NCBI RefSeq assembly: GCF_000213175.1
Contig: NW_009799102.1
Span: 3,938,095-4,002,094 of the forward strand
Direction: 5' to 3'
DNA from: Neurospora tetrasperma FGSC 2508
Lineage: Eukaryota; Ascomycota; Sordariomycetes; Sordariales; Sordariaceae
Length of the DNA: 64,000 nucleotides
A program made the translations under genes and the position numbers. Positions 34,901-47,701 of the stretch are shown in pieces; positions within the stretch are counted from its first letter, which is position 1, and each line of letters starts with the position of its first letter. A model generated the notes under the pieces. It was not told where the DNA came from and did not search any database. It saw only the letters and a list, made by a program, of their open reading frames with translations.

Positions 34901-36328
34901 GGTCGGGGATTCTGGAGTCAGCAAGGGAATGGAGCGAGCCTGGCTTGCTTCGTCAGTTTCGGGTAACTGTGTGTCCTCTGATGTAGATGCAGGCACAGCA
35001 GTAGGGGCCCGTGGCTTTCCTTCACCCTCTGTCTCGGTCTCCTCAGCCTCCTCGGCGGTGGAAGTGAGTCTCTCTCGCTTGGCGTCCTTCTTCTTGGACT
35101 TTTCATCAGGCAGACCCTCCTTGAAGAAGCGCAAACTGTGGCTGGCCTTGCGGCTGCGGGCATTGGGCTCGACGCCGGCCAGGACCTCGGTGATGGACTT
35201 TTCGACCTGGCCGTCCTGGTCGTCGGTCAGCTCTCCCACGCCGATAGACCAAGCCTTTTCGGGAACCGTCTGTGCTCGTTGATCCTTGCGCAGTCTGGGA
35301 ATAGCATTGTCACCGTTGTCAGCGGCTCCGTCATGGTTGTTGCTGTTATTTAGAGCGGTAGGGGATTCTGAAAGCTTGGTGGAGATGACGGGATGGCTGC
35401 TAATATCAGCATCTGTAGACTCGAGCCGTTCTGGAGACCTTGCCCGGCCCTTATTCTTTGTGAGGTATTCGCGGTGTCCCTTGAGCATGGAGTTGACCTG
35501 ACGCAAATCGAGCTCGATGGCGTTACCCAATGGAGGGCCCGTCATGGTGGCGGTCGACGTGACGGTAGCAGTCATGGAGGCCATGGTGTGTTGTGTCTTG
35601 TGAAAGATGGAGTTGCGAGGAGAGCCGGCTCTCGGGGTCAGGGCGTCTTCTTCTTCGTCTTGGCTATAACGGTGGTCTTGTGGTGGTGGTGGTGGTGGTG
35701 GTCTAGTATGACTTTCAGACGGAACGGCGGACAGAAGATGAGACGAGGAGACGACTTGAGGTTGAGGTTGAAGGGTGTTATCAGCTAGTGGTGGTTGTTG
35801 TTGTTGTTGATGTTGGGGATTGTTATGATTTGTGCCACGAGCTGTAGCAAAAGCCTGGGTCAGCAAGGAAGCGCCAGGACCGGAGGGGTGTCTCTGGAGA
35901 TAAGCAGCAGGGCCGCGGTGGTATTTGATCGGGTCTGCAGCAGCAGCAGCAGCAGCGGCATGTGCAACGGTACGATCTGTGGTATTATCTGTGATGACCA
36001 GGGGGGTAGTGGGAGTGGGGACGGCAGCAGCAGAAGCGGGAGGAGGAGCACCACAATGTCCTGGCTGGTGTCCGTCTGCTGGTGGTGGTGGAGGACCCGG
36101 GGACAGGCACGGCGCCGAGACGATGATGCCATGTTCCTGGTCTAGTTCTGGGGGGTCGACTGGGGGTACCAGACGGCAGGGAGAGGACTCGGCAGATGGA
36201 GAAGTGATGTCGAAGCTTGAAGCATCTTGACCAGCAGCAGCAGCAAGCCGAGCAGGGCTCACCGAAGCAGCAGCGGGAGCGGCGGCGGCGGCGGCGGCAT
36301 CATGGTTGGTCGAATGCGAGTTCGACAT
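31931..36328 (-). CDS. Inositol hexakisphosphate kinase (Kcs1 type)
   Basis: Two exons, 36328-34047 and 33977-31931, encode 1442 residues. The intron has donor GTATGT, a GACTAAC branch point and acceptor CAG, and joins FLPR to YIGVLNVTF in frame. The C-terminal third is the inositol polyphosphate kinase domain: the hallmark PCIMDLKMGTRQYG (about 1157-1170, the PxxxDxKxG motif), SLLMFYDGE near 1275, and IDFKMADFANC near 1347, the metal-binding IDF segment. Such kinases make 5-pyrophosphate inositol phosphates (5-InsP7) controlling phosphate, energy and vacuolar signalling. The first 700 residues are disordered and rich in Ala, Gln and Ser. A long His tract follows (encoded by ATG-type repeats near 34277-34300). 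An ordered segment just before the intron (LIPYKHQVGGHTTLWRFSRR) is typical of the family's N-terminal domain. Start ATG at 36326-36328. Confidence 0.92.
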
Positions 36329-39084
36329 GGGGAGGACATCTGACAGCTGCGCAGATACAGGAATGGAAGTACAGGAAATGGATGCGGGATTGTTGGGGCA
36401 GTCGATCTGTCGTCGGTAGGTAGTGGTGATGTTGGTTTGTGTGGGTGTCGAATCTAGACGGAAGTATTGGTAGTGTAGTGTTTTGGGGGAGGTTTTGAGT
36501 GGCAGCGGTAGGGAACTGAACCCGCCATCTCGCTGAAAGAGGGCCGTGTGTGGAGACAGTGCGTATTAGGAGGAGATGCCAATGCCGCGCCCCGCTTTCC
36601 ATCGATTCTTCTTCGTCTCGAGGTTCAGTTGCGCCCTTGGCCCGCCAAGCACAGTGTAGCACTAGCTACGGTAACAGTCATGTACGTACCTCGTTAACAA
36701 TTTGCAAAGTTCAAATGGTCATGGTCACGCACCGTCTCTTGAGCTGTCTTCCACTTTCAGCCCGATCAGGGGTGTTTGTAATTGGGCAAGCAAGGAAATA
36801 GTAAACACTAGGAACAGGAATAGAGCAACATGTGTTACGCGTAGTGGCCAAAAAAAAAGTCCAAGCCGGTGCAGGGGACGTGATGCGTGCACTGATCATG
36901 GAATGGGATTTGATGTCAGCGTGTTACGTACAGTGCTGCCGTTACTGTCCTGAACTCGAGATTCCCTCAGTCCTGTACCGGTAGTGTTCCAGGGCTCTCT
37001 CGGTTCCATCCCAGAGGAAGAGAGGGGACTCGTGGCCCTAAAGGTACCCAGGCAGGTACGTACCTTTTCCCATCAACCTAACCCCGGGACTCTAGCTGCT
37101 GTACAACATGGGTGACTTTCAGCTTTGATGGGATTTCCATCTTCTCCAGACTCCATCTGTCACTCGGTCTTCTTCGGTCCTGAACAGCATTTGTTATCTG
37201 TCACGTTCCCGGACTCTGATCGTTGACAGGCTCGTCCCGCTCCTGGAACTTCTCCCATTGGCTTGCTTCTCTCTGATCCTCCGAATTCCTTCGACAGGAT
37301 TTCCCGCCGTGTCCGCTTACCTATTACACGTATGTATGTATGATCCACGGCGTGCCTTGATTACACTAAGGATTATCCTTATCTCTGTCTTCCGTCTTAC
37401 CTACTAGATAGTAGGTACATATCAATGACGGCCCGCCATACGTCCGTATGTATGTATGTCTGTCAGAATGCTCCGGACTCCGGCGAGGAGCATATCATCC
37501 CTTCCAAGTTTTCCATCCCTGTTTTGGCTGATAGGAGCCCAACATCGCCTATTAGTCCAAAATTCGAGGCTGTTATCGCGGACGGCAATCATGTATCCCC
37601 GGCGCAAATCATCCGTCTTGACCACGCTGGGTGTGCGACACACCTTTTTCGCTTCGTTGTCGATACTGAACTGACCGGTCAACCAACAACGGCTACAAGT
37701 CGTGATTGTCAAAGCGGGGCTCCCACTCAGCCTGCTGCTTCTCAATTTTGTGTCATTCGTGCCACACGGCATAGCCGTCGTCATTCAGGAACAAATAATA
37801 ACAGCAGACGAACCCCATTGTCCCGATGGCCTCTCCGGTTCGTCCATTTGGGGTCCCAACTCGGCTCGGTACAGACAACTCTCACAATTGTGCTTGTTCG
37901 AGACTTCAACTCTCGTCCTGTCCACAGCGAAAAAGACATGGTTGCCCCCAACCAATCAAATCAAAACGTGCTTGAAACTGACCGCTCCCTGGACGGGAAC
38001 TCCAGCTCAGCCCGGAGCCACTTTGTACCAACTGACCGGTCCACTAACAGCCTCGATTCCACCCCATTTTGTTCCCATTTTACCAACGGGACATTTCCCA
38101 GTCTCCACCCCAGACGACATGCGGTCCTCGCCTCGTTGGCTTCTCCGTGGGATTTGGTTCGTCTATGCCGACATTACACTAGGTTCCTATGTCCTTGGCG
38201 GAGCTTGGAAAACGACTTCCGTCATCTCACCAAGATTTGCCCAAGATCTTCTTTCCCCCAAGGCTGGCTAGATCGCTTTGGGAGGTTTCTAGCAAAAGTC
38301 CAGATCCCCAGCTAGGTCCGCCAGATCCAATGTCGCTCGCGAACACGTGGGTCTTTTTAGCACCGCAGTATTTCTACACTACAGATCCAGATCGGCGGGT
38401 GGGCAGGGCTTTGGCAATCGTCTACACTAATATTTAGCAAATACCGTCATTGTGCCAAGCCGGTTTTCGGGGGGTATAACTGTTACCTACCAATGGCTTC
38501 ACCACGCCTTTGTCACAAATTGCACTACACATTACACAAGAACTGCATGCCGCCCCTGGATGCTGGATTGTTCATGGGTCGTCGTCGTGGTCAAGGAGGA
38601 CACAGTGTCGTACAGAAACGCAGTCGAAATAGTTACCTCTAGGCTAAGAAACCCTGATGTCGATCATGATCGCCCAAGCCCAAGCCCAAGGACAACAGAG
38701 GAACACAGGCTCGTGGGCCAGATAGCCTAACCCAAGCAAAACCACCAACTTGACGGCGTGGTGCTCTCCAAGGGAATTCTCACAGGTCCAGTATCACCGT
38801 TTCTTTGACCAGGTAGGTGGTGCCACCCCAGTCAACCAGTCACCCAGCTAGCGTCAGTGACAAAAACACACCATAGACTTGAGGATACTCACTGCACGTC
38901 ATTCATTCCCCATGGTTTTCTCGGGTTAAGTTCTTTCATCCATGGGACTTTATATGAAATCCACTTCGCCTACGCTACACTTCGAGCCTCAACTAGCACT
39001 ATAGGATAGACTAGATGGTAGTATATTGTACCAACCAACCAACCTCCTCTCAGACTCCTCTCACATATGTACCACGCCTACCTG
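36329..39084. other. Intergenic region upstream of the inositol kinase gene
   Basis: It contains the kinase promoter. A frame starting with ATG at 37425 stays open to 38315 (296 codons), but other frames overlap it on both strands in the same interval, there is no recognisable domain, and composition does not favour one frame. I do not call a gene here. No transposon or RNA gene was recognised. Confidence 0.45.
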
Positions 39085-39340
39085 CCTACCGTAGAAACTC
39101 GGGCAATTGGCAAAACCAGATCCCTCTTTGAGCGCCCGACAGTAAGCACAGGAAGCAGCATACTCCTGTACATATGTCCGCTCAGTTAGTGAAGGCTCTA
39201 CAAAACTAGCCAACACTATCCTGCCTGCGTTCCAAAGTACAGGCTCGGACTCGAGCACTACAGATCATGCTGTACTATGCCCCAAAAACCTCTTTTTGCG
39301 GCATTTTGGTTTTGCCAATTGCCCGAGTTTCTACGGTAGG
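39085..39340. mobile_element. Element bounded by perfect 34-base inverted repeats (possible MITE)
   Basis: Bases 39085-39118 and 39307-39340 are exact reverse complements over 34 positions; the arms begin CCTACCGTAGAAACTCGGGC. They enclose 188 bases without coding capacity. No clear target-site duplication is visible, so it could be a short non-autonomous transposon or a hairpin made by a local inverted duplication. Confidence 0.55.
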
Positions 39341-41495
39341 TATTGTCGTCTTCAGAGAAGAAAAAAAAAAGAAAGAAAGAAAAGGAAGCGTGCCAATTCC
39401 AGATATACATCGTCACATCCCACAATCTCTTACACTACCTACAACCCGCATCATCGGAAATACTTTCCAGCCATAAGCCATAAGCGATAAGCCATAACGA
39501 AGCTACAAGGCAGCCCTGCTATTCTAGTGTAGGCCTCCCGCTTTGTCCCATTTACTATGTACCCAGTCAGTATAATATGTCGTTGTATATACTTACCTAG
39601 GTAGGTAGTGGTGCACGGCATGCATGATTTAGCCACATTCTTGCCTGCACTGGCTCACTAATTTATATTTATCCTATGTTGTGTTGTGTTGCCCACGGGA
39701 AACTATTACATGTATAGGTAGTAAGTGAAGGCTTCAGCCTGGCTCCATTTGCTTTGCTCTCTCTCTCGCTCTCTCTCTCTCGCCTTTCAGTCTCTTAGGC
39801 AGGCAAGTGTCAAGTCCTGTCCTGGCCTTTCCATCTTTCATCTTTTCAAGTTTGCCTGGGTTTGAGTTCGAGCTGGAGGTGGACTGGACGTATGTACCTA
39901 GTGTCAAGTACATAGCTCCAAAAACCTCCAAAAACCTCTAGATAGGTATACTCTTGTGTGTTCCCTTCGTAACTCAAGAGCACGTACTATCATCATAAAA
40001 CCTCCAGACACATTGTGGCTAACCACTCACCCAATGCATAGCCCGACCTGTCCGGGACAACCGATCTACCAACCTTCAGATATTCACTTTGATTCACCTA
40101 GATTTACTGCATGGGAATTGCGAATTAGACAGCATGTCGGTACCTACCTACCTACCTACCCACCTAGCAAGATTTACGAACTTTCGTGCGTGTGCATCAC
40201 CTTAGAGGTACCTAATCTACCACCACAGCAACATAACCAATACTGAAGGACAACTGAAGAAGCTGCAGGTGTCATGTATGTACCGGGAGGCCTCCCTCCC
40301 TTTTCTTACCCGTCCCTTCTCGAGCCGAGCCTTATCGGGTATCTATCTCTACATACCGTAACGGTAGTACCTACTAGGTATATCTCGTGCCTGAATGGAT
40401 GTAACCTCTCCCAAAACAGAAACTGCACGCTTGTGGCACTGTGTCGGTGTAAGTATGATAGATTGAGCGGTGAGGTCGCTACATAGATGCTAGCTAACTA
40501 AGGAGGAGGGAGGGGAGGGGAGGGGAGGTGTGCTGGTTGTTGGGTATGTACGTATATACGTGGAGGTAGGTATTGTTAAGAGAAAAACCAAAAAAAAAGG
40601 GAAAAAAACCTAAAGGTTAACAGTAGGGTTTTAACATGTGGTGCTAGCAACGGTGGGGGATCGGTAGTAAGAAGGTAACAGGGAAGATACCCCATAGGTA
40701 GGTAGCAATATCTAGAGGTAGATCTCATTCACGATATTGTACGGTGTCTCTGGAAATGTACATTTAATCTTACAAAGGTTACCTCTAGCGAGTAAGGAAG
40801 CCTAGAGGCAAACTGATCATCGATAGCTATAGACATGGGAAACTAAGAGCACTAAATAAATACATCAGGACTTGGTTGGTGTATTGGAATTCCAACCACG
40901 AACTTCTGTACCTCCGCAAGAAAGACATAGGTGCTGTGTAAGAGACTTCGGCTGTATTGTTTCTCTGCGAAGTATACCTCAGGTACCTAACTACCAACTA
41001 GACACGCAAACGATAGAAGAATAGTGCCTAACTAGGTCGATAGCCCTACTTAATTCTGGATTCATCGATCTACAGCAATCCCTTTTCCTTGTTCTGACAT
41101 TTTGTGATCGAAGAATGCTATGGTAGCAACGAAAGCAATGTAATGCAATTCAGCGCCCACTCGGGCAACGTTTCCTGGGATTGGGATGGAGGAAAAAAAA
41201 AAGAACTTTTGGATAACCTAGAACCGTTTCTAAAGGGTATGTGTATGTGTACTCAAACAAGCATTCAACCAACCAACCAACCAACCAATCCCAAACATGC
41301 CACTTGACGACACATAGACTACTCATCTCCTCCTCCTCCTGACCCCGACAATCGACTGAGCCAGCTTCCTTTTCTGGACCTTGTCTGCTGCTGCTGCGAC
41401 TCATGGTGCTGGTGTTGTTGCGGCGCGTGCTGCTGCGACTCGTGCTGGTGCCCGTGCTGGTGAGTTTGCGGAGTCGATGGAGCAGAAAGGATATC
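39341..41495. other. Intergenic region with TACCTA-type repeats
   Basis: No gene seen. Direct tracts of CTAC/GTAG units occur (for example 39597-39609 and 40138-40166), together with CT-rich runs (39759-39786) and A-rich tracts (40589-40610). The right end, 41150-41495, is the 3' flank of the eIF2B gamma gene. Confidence 0.5.
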
Positions 41496-43441
41496 CTATT
41501 CCTCCGCCGACTCATCATCCTCCTCATCCTCGTCGTCGTCATTGTCGTTGCCATCGTTCTCCTCATCGTCATCATCCTCGGCAAGATCCTCCTCGGTAGC
41601 TTCGAGACCGGAAGAGGACATGAACTTTTCGTTCTTTGTTTCCGCTGTTTTTCGTATTTGGTCAGTACCTGTTCCATAACAAGATAGGACAATAAAGGGG
41701 GGAAAGAACGGAAGAAAAACCTACTCTTAGCCTCAACCAACAGATTCTCCTGCACCTCACACTCCGTCAACGTGCACCCCTCGCCCACCTCACTGCGCTT
41801 ACCAAGGATGCACTTAGTCAGCTTACAATTCTTGCCCACCACCACGCCGTCCATCAGCAGACACTGGCTCAACTTGGCGCCCTCGCCAATCTGGCAGTTG
41901 GCGCCAATCACGCACTCCTTGATGCTCGTCTTCTCTTGGACCGTGACATTGTCCGCCACCAGCGAGTCCTGCTTGGTGATGGTCGTGCGCGGCTTGACGC
42001 CCTCCGGGTAGGCGACCTTGCGCGTGTGAGCGAAGGGCGAAGCGGCCTCGGCGGAACCAACTTCTTCGATCGAGGGCAGCTTGGCGAGTTGCAGAGAGAT
42101 TTGCAGGAGGAGCTGGGCGGTGTCGACGCGGCGGATCAAGGGGGTGGAAGTAGAATCGGTAGAGGAGGAAGGGTGGATGTAGGCGAGCATGGGCGGGATG
42201 GTGCTGTCGTTCTGCTTCTCGTTGGCGGACTCGGTCTCCTCGTGACCGGGCTTGTCGCCGGTGCGGATGACGGGGCGGACGGGGCCTTCGAGGTTGGTGG
42301 TGCCGGAGGCGGAGATGGCATCGTGGATTTGCGAGCCCGTTGGGTGCTTGACGGTGGAGTCCTTGGGGCTGTGGGAGCCGACGGGGGAGGTCTTGCCGTC
42401 GGTGTTGGAGACGGCGGTGCTGGACTGACCGAGAATGGCGTCGAGACCGAGCTTCTTGGAAAGACCCTTTTGCCAGCCGGCTTTGGCCCACCAACCTAGG
42501 ACATCCTCGCCAATGGTCTCCAAGCGTTCGTTCTCCCTCACGAAATCCATGATCCAGTGGGGGAAGATGTAAATGTGAGCGTCGCGGTGGGTGGTCAGCA
42601 TGCGCACGCGGGGATGTTGCTTGAGAAGGGCGTGGCGTATGGGGAAGCCTTTCTCTTCTTCGAGGAGATCTTTCAACGAGTCGGTAGGTGTTGAGTAGAC
42701 GACCTTGGAGATGTTGGGGAACAGCGAGCCTCTGGGAGGGCTGACGGAAGAGGATGGTAGAGGAACAGTGGCCAGGAAATCGGTCTCCTCGCCCTTGATG
42801 GGGGTGGCGGTCTTGGTCTGATACCATACACCGAGACCACCGCTACGCTTGGGAGGGACATTCTCGGACCGCGTGTCGTCAAGGAGGTCTGTGAGACTGG
42901 CAGACTTGACCATCCATGCTTGGAGGAGCTTGTCGGCACCGAGCTCGCATACCAAGTCGCAGGGAAGGACGAGGAAGTCAGAGGTTACTGTTTCTTGTAC
43001 TTCGGGGAGACGTAGAATCTCTGCTGTGCCCGTGTTCTGGTCAAGGTCCTTGGGTGCTAGGAGGTCGGGCCTGGGGTATGGTAGGCTGGTGAGGAAGGGG
43101 TTTGTGTTGAGGGCGGTTTGGATGGCTTGCTGGGCCGTAGGGGGGCAGATGAGGGTGATGTCTGAATAGAATTAGTATTATGTCGAGAGAATATGCCAAG
43201 ACATGCCGATGTCAAGTCTCACTCAAACACCACCAAAATGACGACAAAGACATGACCTACTTGTGATGCCTGCGCGGTAGCAAAAGTCGAGAGGATACCA
43301 GACCATGGGCCTGTTGGCGATTGGTAGGAGAGCCTTGGGGTTCTCATCTGGGTTGGCAGTGAAAGTGGGAAACGAGCTGCCGGGACCGCACAGGATCAAG
43401 GCCTGGAGGCCCGGAGTCGCGATAGTTACTGCGTGGGGCAT
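41496..43441 (-). CDS. Translation initiation factor eIF2B subunit gamma
   Basis: Three exons (43441-43261, 43161-41725, 41644-41496) encode 588 residues, close to the yeast Gcd1 length. Introns start GTAGGT and end CAG; both are phase 1. The N-terminal nucleotidyltransferase-like domain shows LQALILCGPGSSF (12-24) and PKALLPIANRPMVWYPLDF (35-53), then ITLICPP after the first intron. A left-handed beta-helix of hexapeptide repeats lies at about 460-535 (IGANCQIGEGAKL, GVVVGKNCKL and so on). The third exon encodes an almost entirely Asp/Glu tail. eIF2B is the guanine nucleotide exchange factor for eIF2 and the target of the phospho-eIF2 stress response; gamma forms the catalytic subcomplex with epsilon. 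The gene is divergent from the Pex22-like gene across 1.1 kb. Confidence 0.9.
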
Positions 43442-44554
43442 CTTGAAGATGTTTTAAGAGGAACTTGGATGTTGACGTCGAATTATTTTGCGCACTGCAC
43501 AACAAGGTGACACCGGTATTTTGATGTCGGGTATCTAAATCGCCGGAGAAACAACAGCGCCGTGTGATATAAGAGCGCGTAAGTGGTGTTGTTTCTTTGA
43601 TGTCGATATTTTTGGTAGATGTGGTGAAATGTCTTGTCTTGTTCAAATGTTGATTTCTTGACTCACAATCGCAAAGTCTCAATGAAGGAAGCGAAAGCTC
43701 TCTCTCACTGATGGAGGGGCATGTGGAAGTGGCCCGTGCGCTCTTACAGTTTAGACGGACAAATGCAGAGAGACGGGAGTGTGAGCAAGAGCATGGCTAG
43801 AGACACGCCCTGACTGATCTTCGCTGCCAGTCCGAATGTGGTCAAGTGCGCTTTTGGATGCTTGGCGGACATGGCGCTTGCAACTGGACTTTCCTGACAA
43901 AGTGTAGGCGATGCCACTGGAAGCTCAGTCTCTCCTTGCACTCGGTCACTGAAAGTCCACTATTAGAACTGTCCAGTACAAGAGAAGTGGAAGAGAAGAC
44001 GTCTGTTGGCCAACCACTACCTAGAGGTAGGTAGGTAGCCTCGGTTGAACACGCAGCAAAGGTCATGAGGACCTCCTCTCTCTTCCAGCTGAACTTTTTG
44101 CCCTCGTTGGCTCGACATGTGCAGCTGGAAAAGAGGCATCCACTTCCCCAGGACCCCCAGCTCGCCCAGTCAGTCAACAAACCCAGTCAAAGACCCCTAC
44201 CTCTCCCCAGTTAGGTTGATGTGATAGACTCCGCCCTATGGTTTGTCAGTGGGCCGCTACATTCGGCAACTAGCGACCAGCCACAACATTTCCATCTTTG
44301 CGCGCCTACATACACTTCAAGTTCTCCTCACTCGTGTTCGTTGTCGCAAACGTCCTCCGTCTTTATCTTCTTCCTGGTTGTTCGACTGGAAGCACGACTG
44401 CGAGCTGTGAACCAAAGACGAAGAAAGCGAAACGGTTCTCGGTACTCGATAGCTCAGCACGGCTCACACACGACATTGCCATGAAAGCGACCATCTAGAA
44501 CGTGCCCGACATACATAGAACAAGAACGTCGTCTTCGCCACTTCGATCGCTATA
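43442..44554. other. Divergent promoter region
   Basis: This 1.1 kb stretch carries the upstream sequences of eIF2B gamma (-) and the Pex22-like gene (+). A short AGGTAGGTAGGTAG tract lies at about 44025-44038. No gene is seen. Confidence 0.5.
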
Positions 44555-45955
44555 ATGTCCGACAACAGACGCCGTAACGGCCCTCTAGGTACCTGGGTGC
44601 CGCTGGTTGTGACGGCTGCCGTTGCTACCGTCAGTGTCGCAGCATGGATCTGGAGCCAGCGCAAGGACCGGACCGGCGAACACGACACCAACTCGACCGT
44701 CCAGGAACTTGACTACGAGAACGCCGACTACGGTGACAACCCGCCCTACGGAGCCACTGGCGAAGGCCGTCTGAAGCCACCAGCCCAAGCACAACAGGCC
44801 GAAGGAGGATGGGGCCCCCGGCGCACCCCGAGTCCGGCCGACTTCTTCAACAGCGCGAAGCGACAGGTTGCCGCCGGCGTGACTGCAGCGGGCGCAGCTG
44901 TGGGTACCGCCCTTTCCGCCATCCGTGAGGAAGACAGCCTGAGGAGCGAATTTGCTGACGACGAGACGTGGTCCGACCCGGATGCCAAAAAACAGGTTGA
45001 GAATGCTACTCCTTCCAGAAATGATACGCCCGCTGTTCAGCCTACCACTAGTAGTGCCCCGGTCCCCGCTCCCGCTGCTACTACAACTACCACCACTACT
45101 ACTGCCACCTCAAACAAGAACCAACGCCGGAAAAAGGTTGCCATCATAGTCTCGGCCGATAACCATGTGGAACCCGGTGACGAAGAGTATCATGAACATG
45201 CTGTAAGTCCTCGGCGATCTAAACAGAACCATGGTCCAGTTACTAATAATCCCGTACCACTCCAGTCCATCCTCTCCCACATCCCCCGTAACATCGACCT
45301 CTCCCTTACCAAGCTCTACATCCTGATCTACGCCCCTCAACTCAAGGACAAGTCCGAAGGCTCCTCCAAGCCTGCGTCGCTAAGCTCTTCCTTCTCCAAC
45401 ATCGAGGCCGAGACCCCCGCCGAGACACCTGCCGAGAGCAAGGACAAGGACCCTCTGTATGTCCAATCCTTTTCTTGCTCCATTTCCACTTTTGTTCTAT
45501 CCTGTTCATAACTAACTCTGAGCCTTAGTGCCGACTCTGCCTACACGTCCCTCTACAACCAAGCCGCCGCTCTCGTTTCCAAGCCTTCGCATATCCTGAC
45601 CTTCTCCACCCCCGCCGGCCACTCCCACATTTTGCGTCACATCCAGCCCGAAATCATCTACCTCCAGGAATCTCTGGCCGGCCCCGACGGCAGCGTCATC
45701 ACTTCGCTCCAGACATGGCTAAGGCACGACATTGTATTGGTGGTTGGCGCCGAGCAAGGAGACGGCGGTCTGGCGGACTCTGACTCTGAGGACGATGATA
45801 CAGAGAAGAATGGAGAGAAGGAGAAGAAGGACAAAGAGGTCAAGTGGTGGCAGAAGGAAGAGCGAGTGGGGCGAGGGAGGGGAGTTATTGTGGTGGATGT
45901 GAGGGCGGGCAAGTTGGGGGATGATTGGGTTAGGAGGGTTCAGGGACAGGAGTGA
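44555..45955 (+). CDS. Pex22-like peroxisome biogenesis membrane protein
   Basis: Three exons, 44555-45202, 45266-45456 and 45529-45955, encode 421 residues. Intron 1 (GTAAGT, TACTAAT branch, CCAG) is 63 bases with no stop and divisible by three; intron 2 starts GTATGT, has an ACTAAC branch and ends TTAG. Residues 11-33 form one membrane segment close to the N-terminus, followed by a charged, Thr-rich linker. The conserved C-terminal region begins at KKVAIIVSAD and continues with SILSHIPRNIDLSLTKLYIL, then an alternating alpha/beta pattern to the end. I recall this layout from fungal Pex22-like proteins, which anchor the ubiquitin-conjugating enzyme Pex4 at peroxisomes for receptor recycling. 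Pex22 is poorly conserved, so the assignment is moderate. An Asp/Glu/Lys insertion (about 363-388) lies near the C-terminus. Confidence 0.6.
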
Positions 45956-47701
45956 GCTGGGGCTGCTGAGACGGGTGAGTGATGATGATATCCATGTTTC
46001 GTTGTTGTTGTATACCATTCTGCTATTTGGATACGATGGAATACGACAGAAGCGGGCCAGTGTTTTTTTTTTTTTTGCTTGGATGCCTACCTACCTATGG
46101 AATTTGATAATACGGATGACGGATCTCGGTGGGTGAAGTGAACATGTACAAGCAGCATGTGTAGAAAGAAGCAGGACTGTTTGGATTCCACAGATCAGTA
46201 AGCGCTCCCGAAGCGTTTAGGTCAGGGCTTCTGCAGCTGCTAGCCGGCTGTTGGGAGGGAAGGGCTGGAAGTAGGTAGGTACGGACGGGAAGGTCCTTTG
46301 GGATGGTGGTCAAGACAAATCGATATATTACCTAGCTGTCTGTGTGCCGGAAGCCCCCAGGCACTTTTAGTATAGCCCCTTTCATGATGTAGGTAATTTT
46401 CCTTGGTCCTCCGTCGCTTTTCGCCTTCGCAGTTCGGGAGTTGGCATGGACCTCGGCGATTCAGGGGTGCGGGTTAGGGTTATAGCCGAGTTTGTCTCCC
46501 TCGGCACCTGTAGGTACAGTACTTGGTAAAACTCGCTCGTATATGCGCTGCCCGCGGCGAGCAGCCAGAGGTCCAATACCTATGGAGCTGAACTCTTTAT
46601 AAGCGTTCCTCGACATCCATACTCTGTTCTTCTGCCTTCCTTTCTTCCCTTGTCAATTCTCCCAGGTCGAGACTTGACATATGATCAGATCATTCTTCTC
46701 ACCCAATATGGATCCTCCTCTCGGTAAGAATATATCATCAGGTTCAGGTTGATATTTTCAACTGTTTCTCTTCGGACATTCTTTTTTTTCCCCTTTTATA
46801 TATATAGACTTTGAGACCTCCTCGTGGAGACTGGGTACCGGCGACAGACAGACATCATTACCATCGTCGATAATTCTCGAGGTGCTGACCCGGACAACCT
46901 AACCTAAGACCTGGTTGCCCGCTCCCGTCGTACAAAGCAGACACCTCAGGTACCTCTAGGTAGAAACCCTACAGTCGGTTAGGTAGAGGTAGGTAGTGGG
47001 TTATAGACAGCCCACCAGCACCTAGTTACAGCGTGCTGCTACAGTGAGATCTGCCCTACAGCAGCACCTCCTACTATCACTGTGTTCTTCACCAAATGGA
47101 AGTGGAAGGTACCTCAAAGGCCCTTTGACACACAGGGGCAAGCGCCAAGCCTCGACACTGGATTCCATGCCCTGTGAGTGACCAACACTTTTCCAGCCAA
47201 GAACAGCAGCGGCAGGCCTTCCGACATCATCAGATCAGATCTTGCTTGTCCGGGCTTCTCTCTTTCAATTCCATCGGTCAGTCAATCCCATCCATCCACC
47301 ATCATCGTCGTTCGTCAATCCGTCACTACCGCACATGTCAACAACAACTTTTAATCGCTACCATCCCCTCCGCCGGAGACGTCCTCATTGACAAACAAGC
47401 CCCCGACATGCTCGGCTGCTGACGCCCCGTCCGACAGAGACTCCATACCTACTGCGTACTGTAGTCACCCCAGACTGTGGTCCTTACTCCATCGAGAACC
47501 GTTGTTGGTTGGATCATCGCCGAGCGAGCGGCTCTCCGCCTGACGTTCCCTTACCTACCTAGTCACCTCAACCTTCAACATAGCCCCGATCCCGATCCCG
47601 TTCCAGTTCCAACGTGAACACGGTCGCATACGAGGACACAATAAGAGTCGGTCATTTAATCTACCTACGAGGTCGCCCCTGGCGCACCACACGGGATATC
47701 A
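45956..47701. other. Intergenic region upstream of Spt20
   Basis: No gene seen. A poly-T tract lies near 46064-46076, and short AGGTAG runs occur near 46274 and 46980. The last 500 bases, CCATC/CAACA-rich, are probably the Spt20 promoter and 5' leader, which contains a very short upstream open frame starting ATG at about 47167. Confidence 0.5.

Noticed and set aside
37702-38271. 189-codon frame with a signal-peptide-like start
   Set aside because: The first codon is GTG, there is no nearby ATG, and an upstream stop lies in the same frame without a convincing intron.
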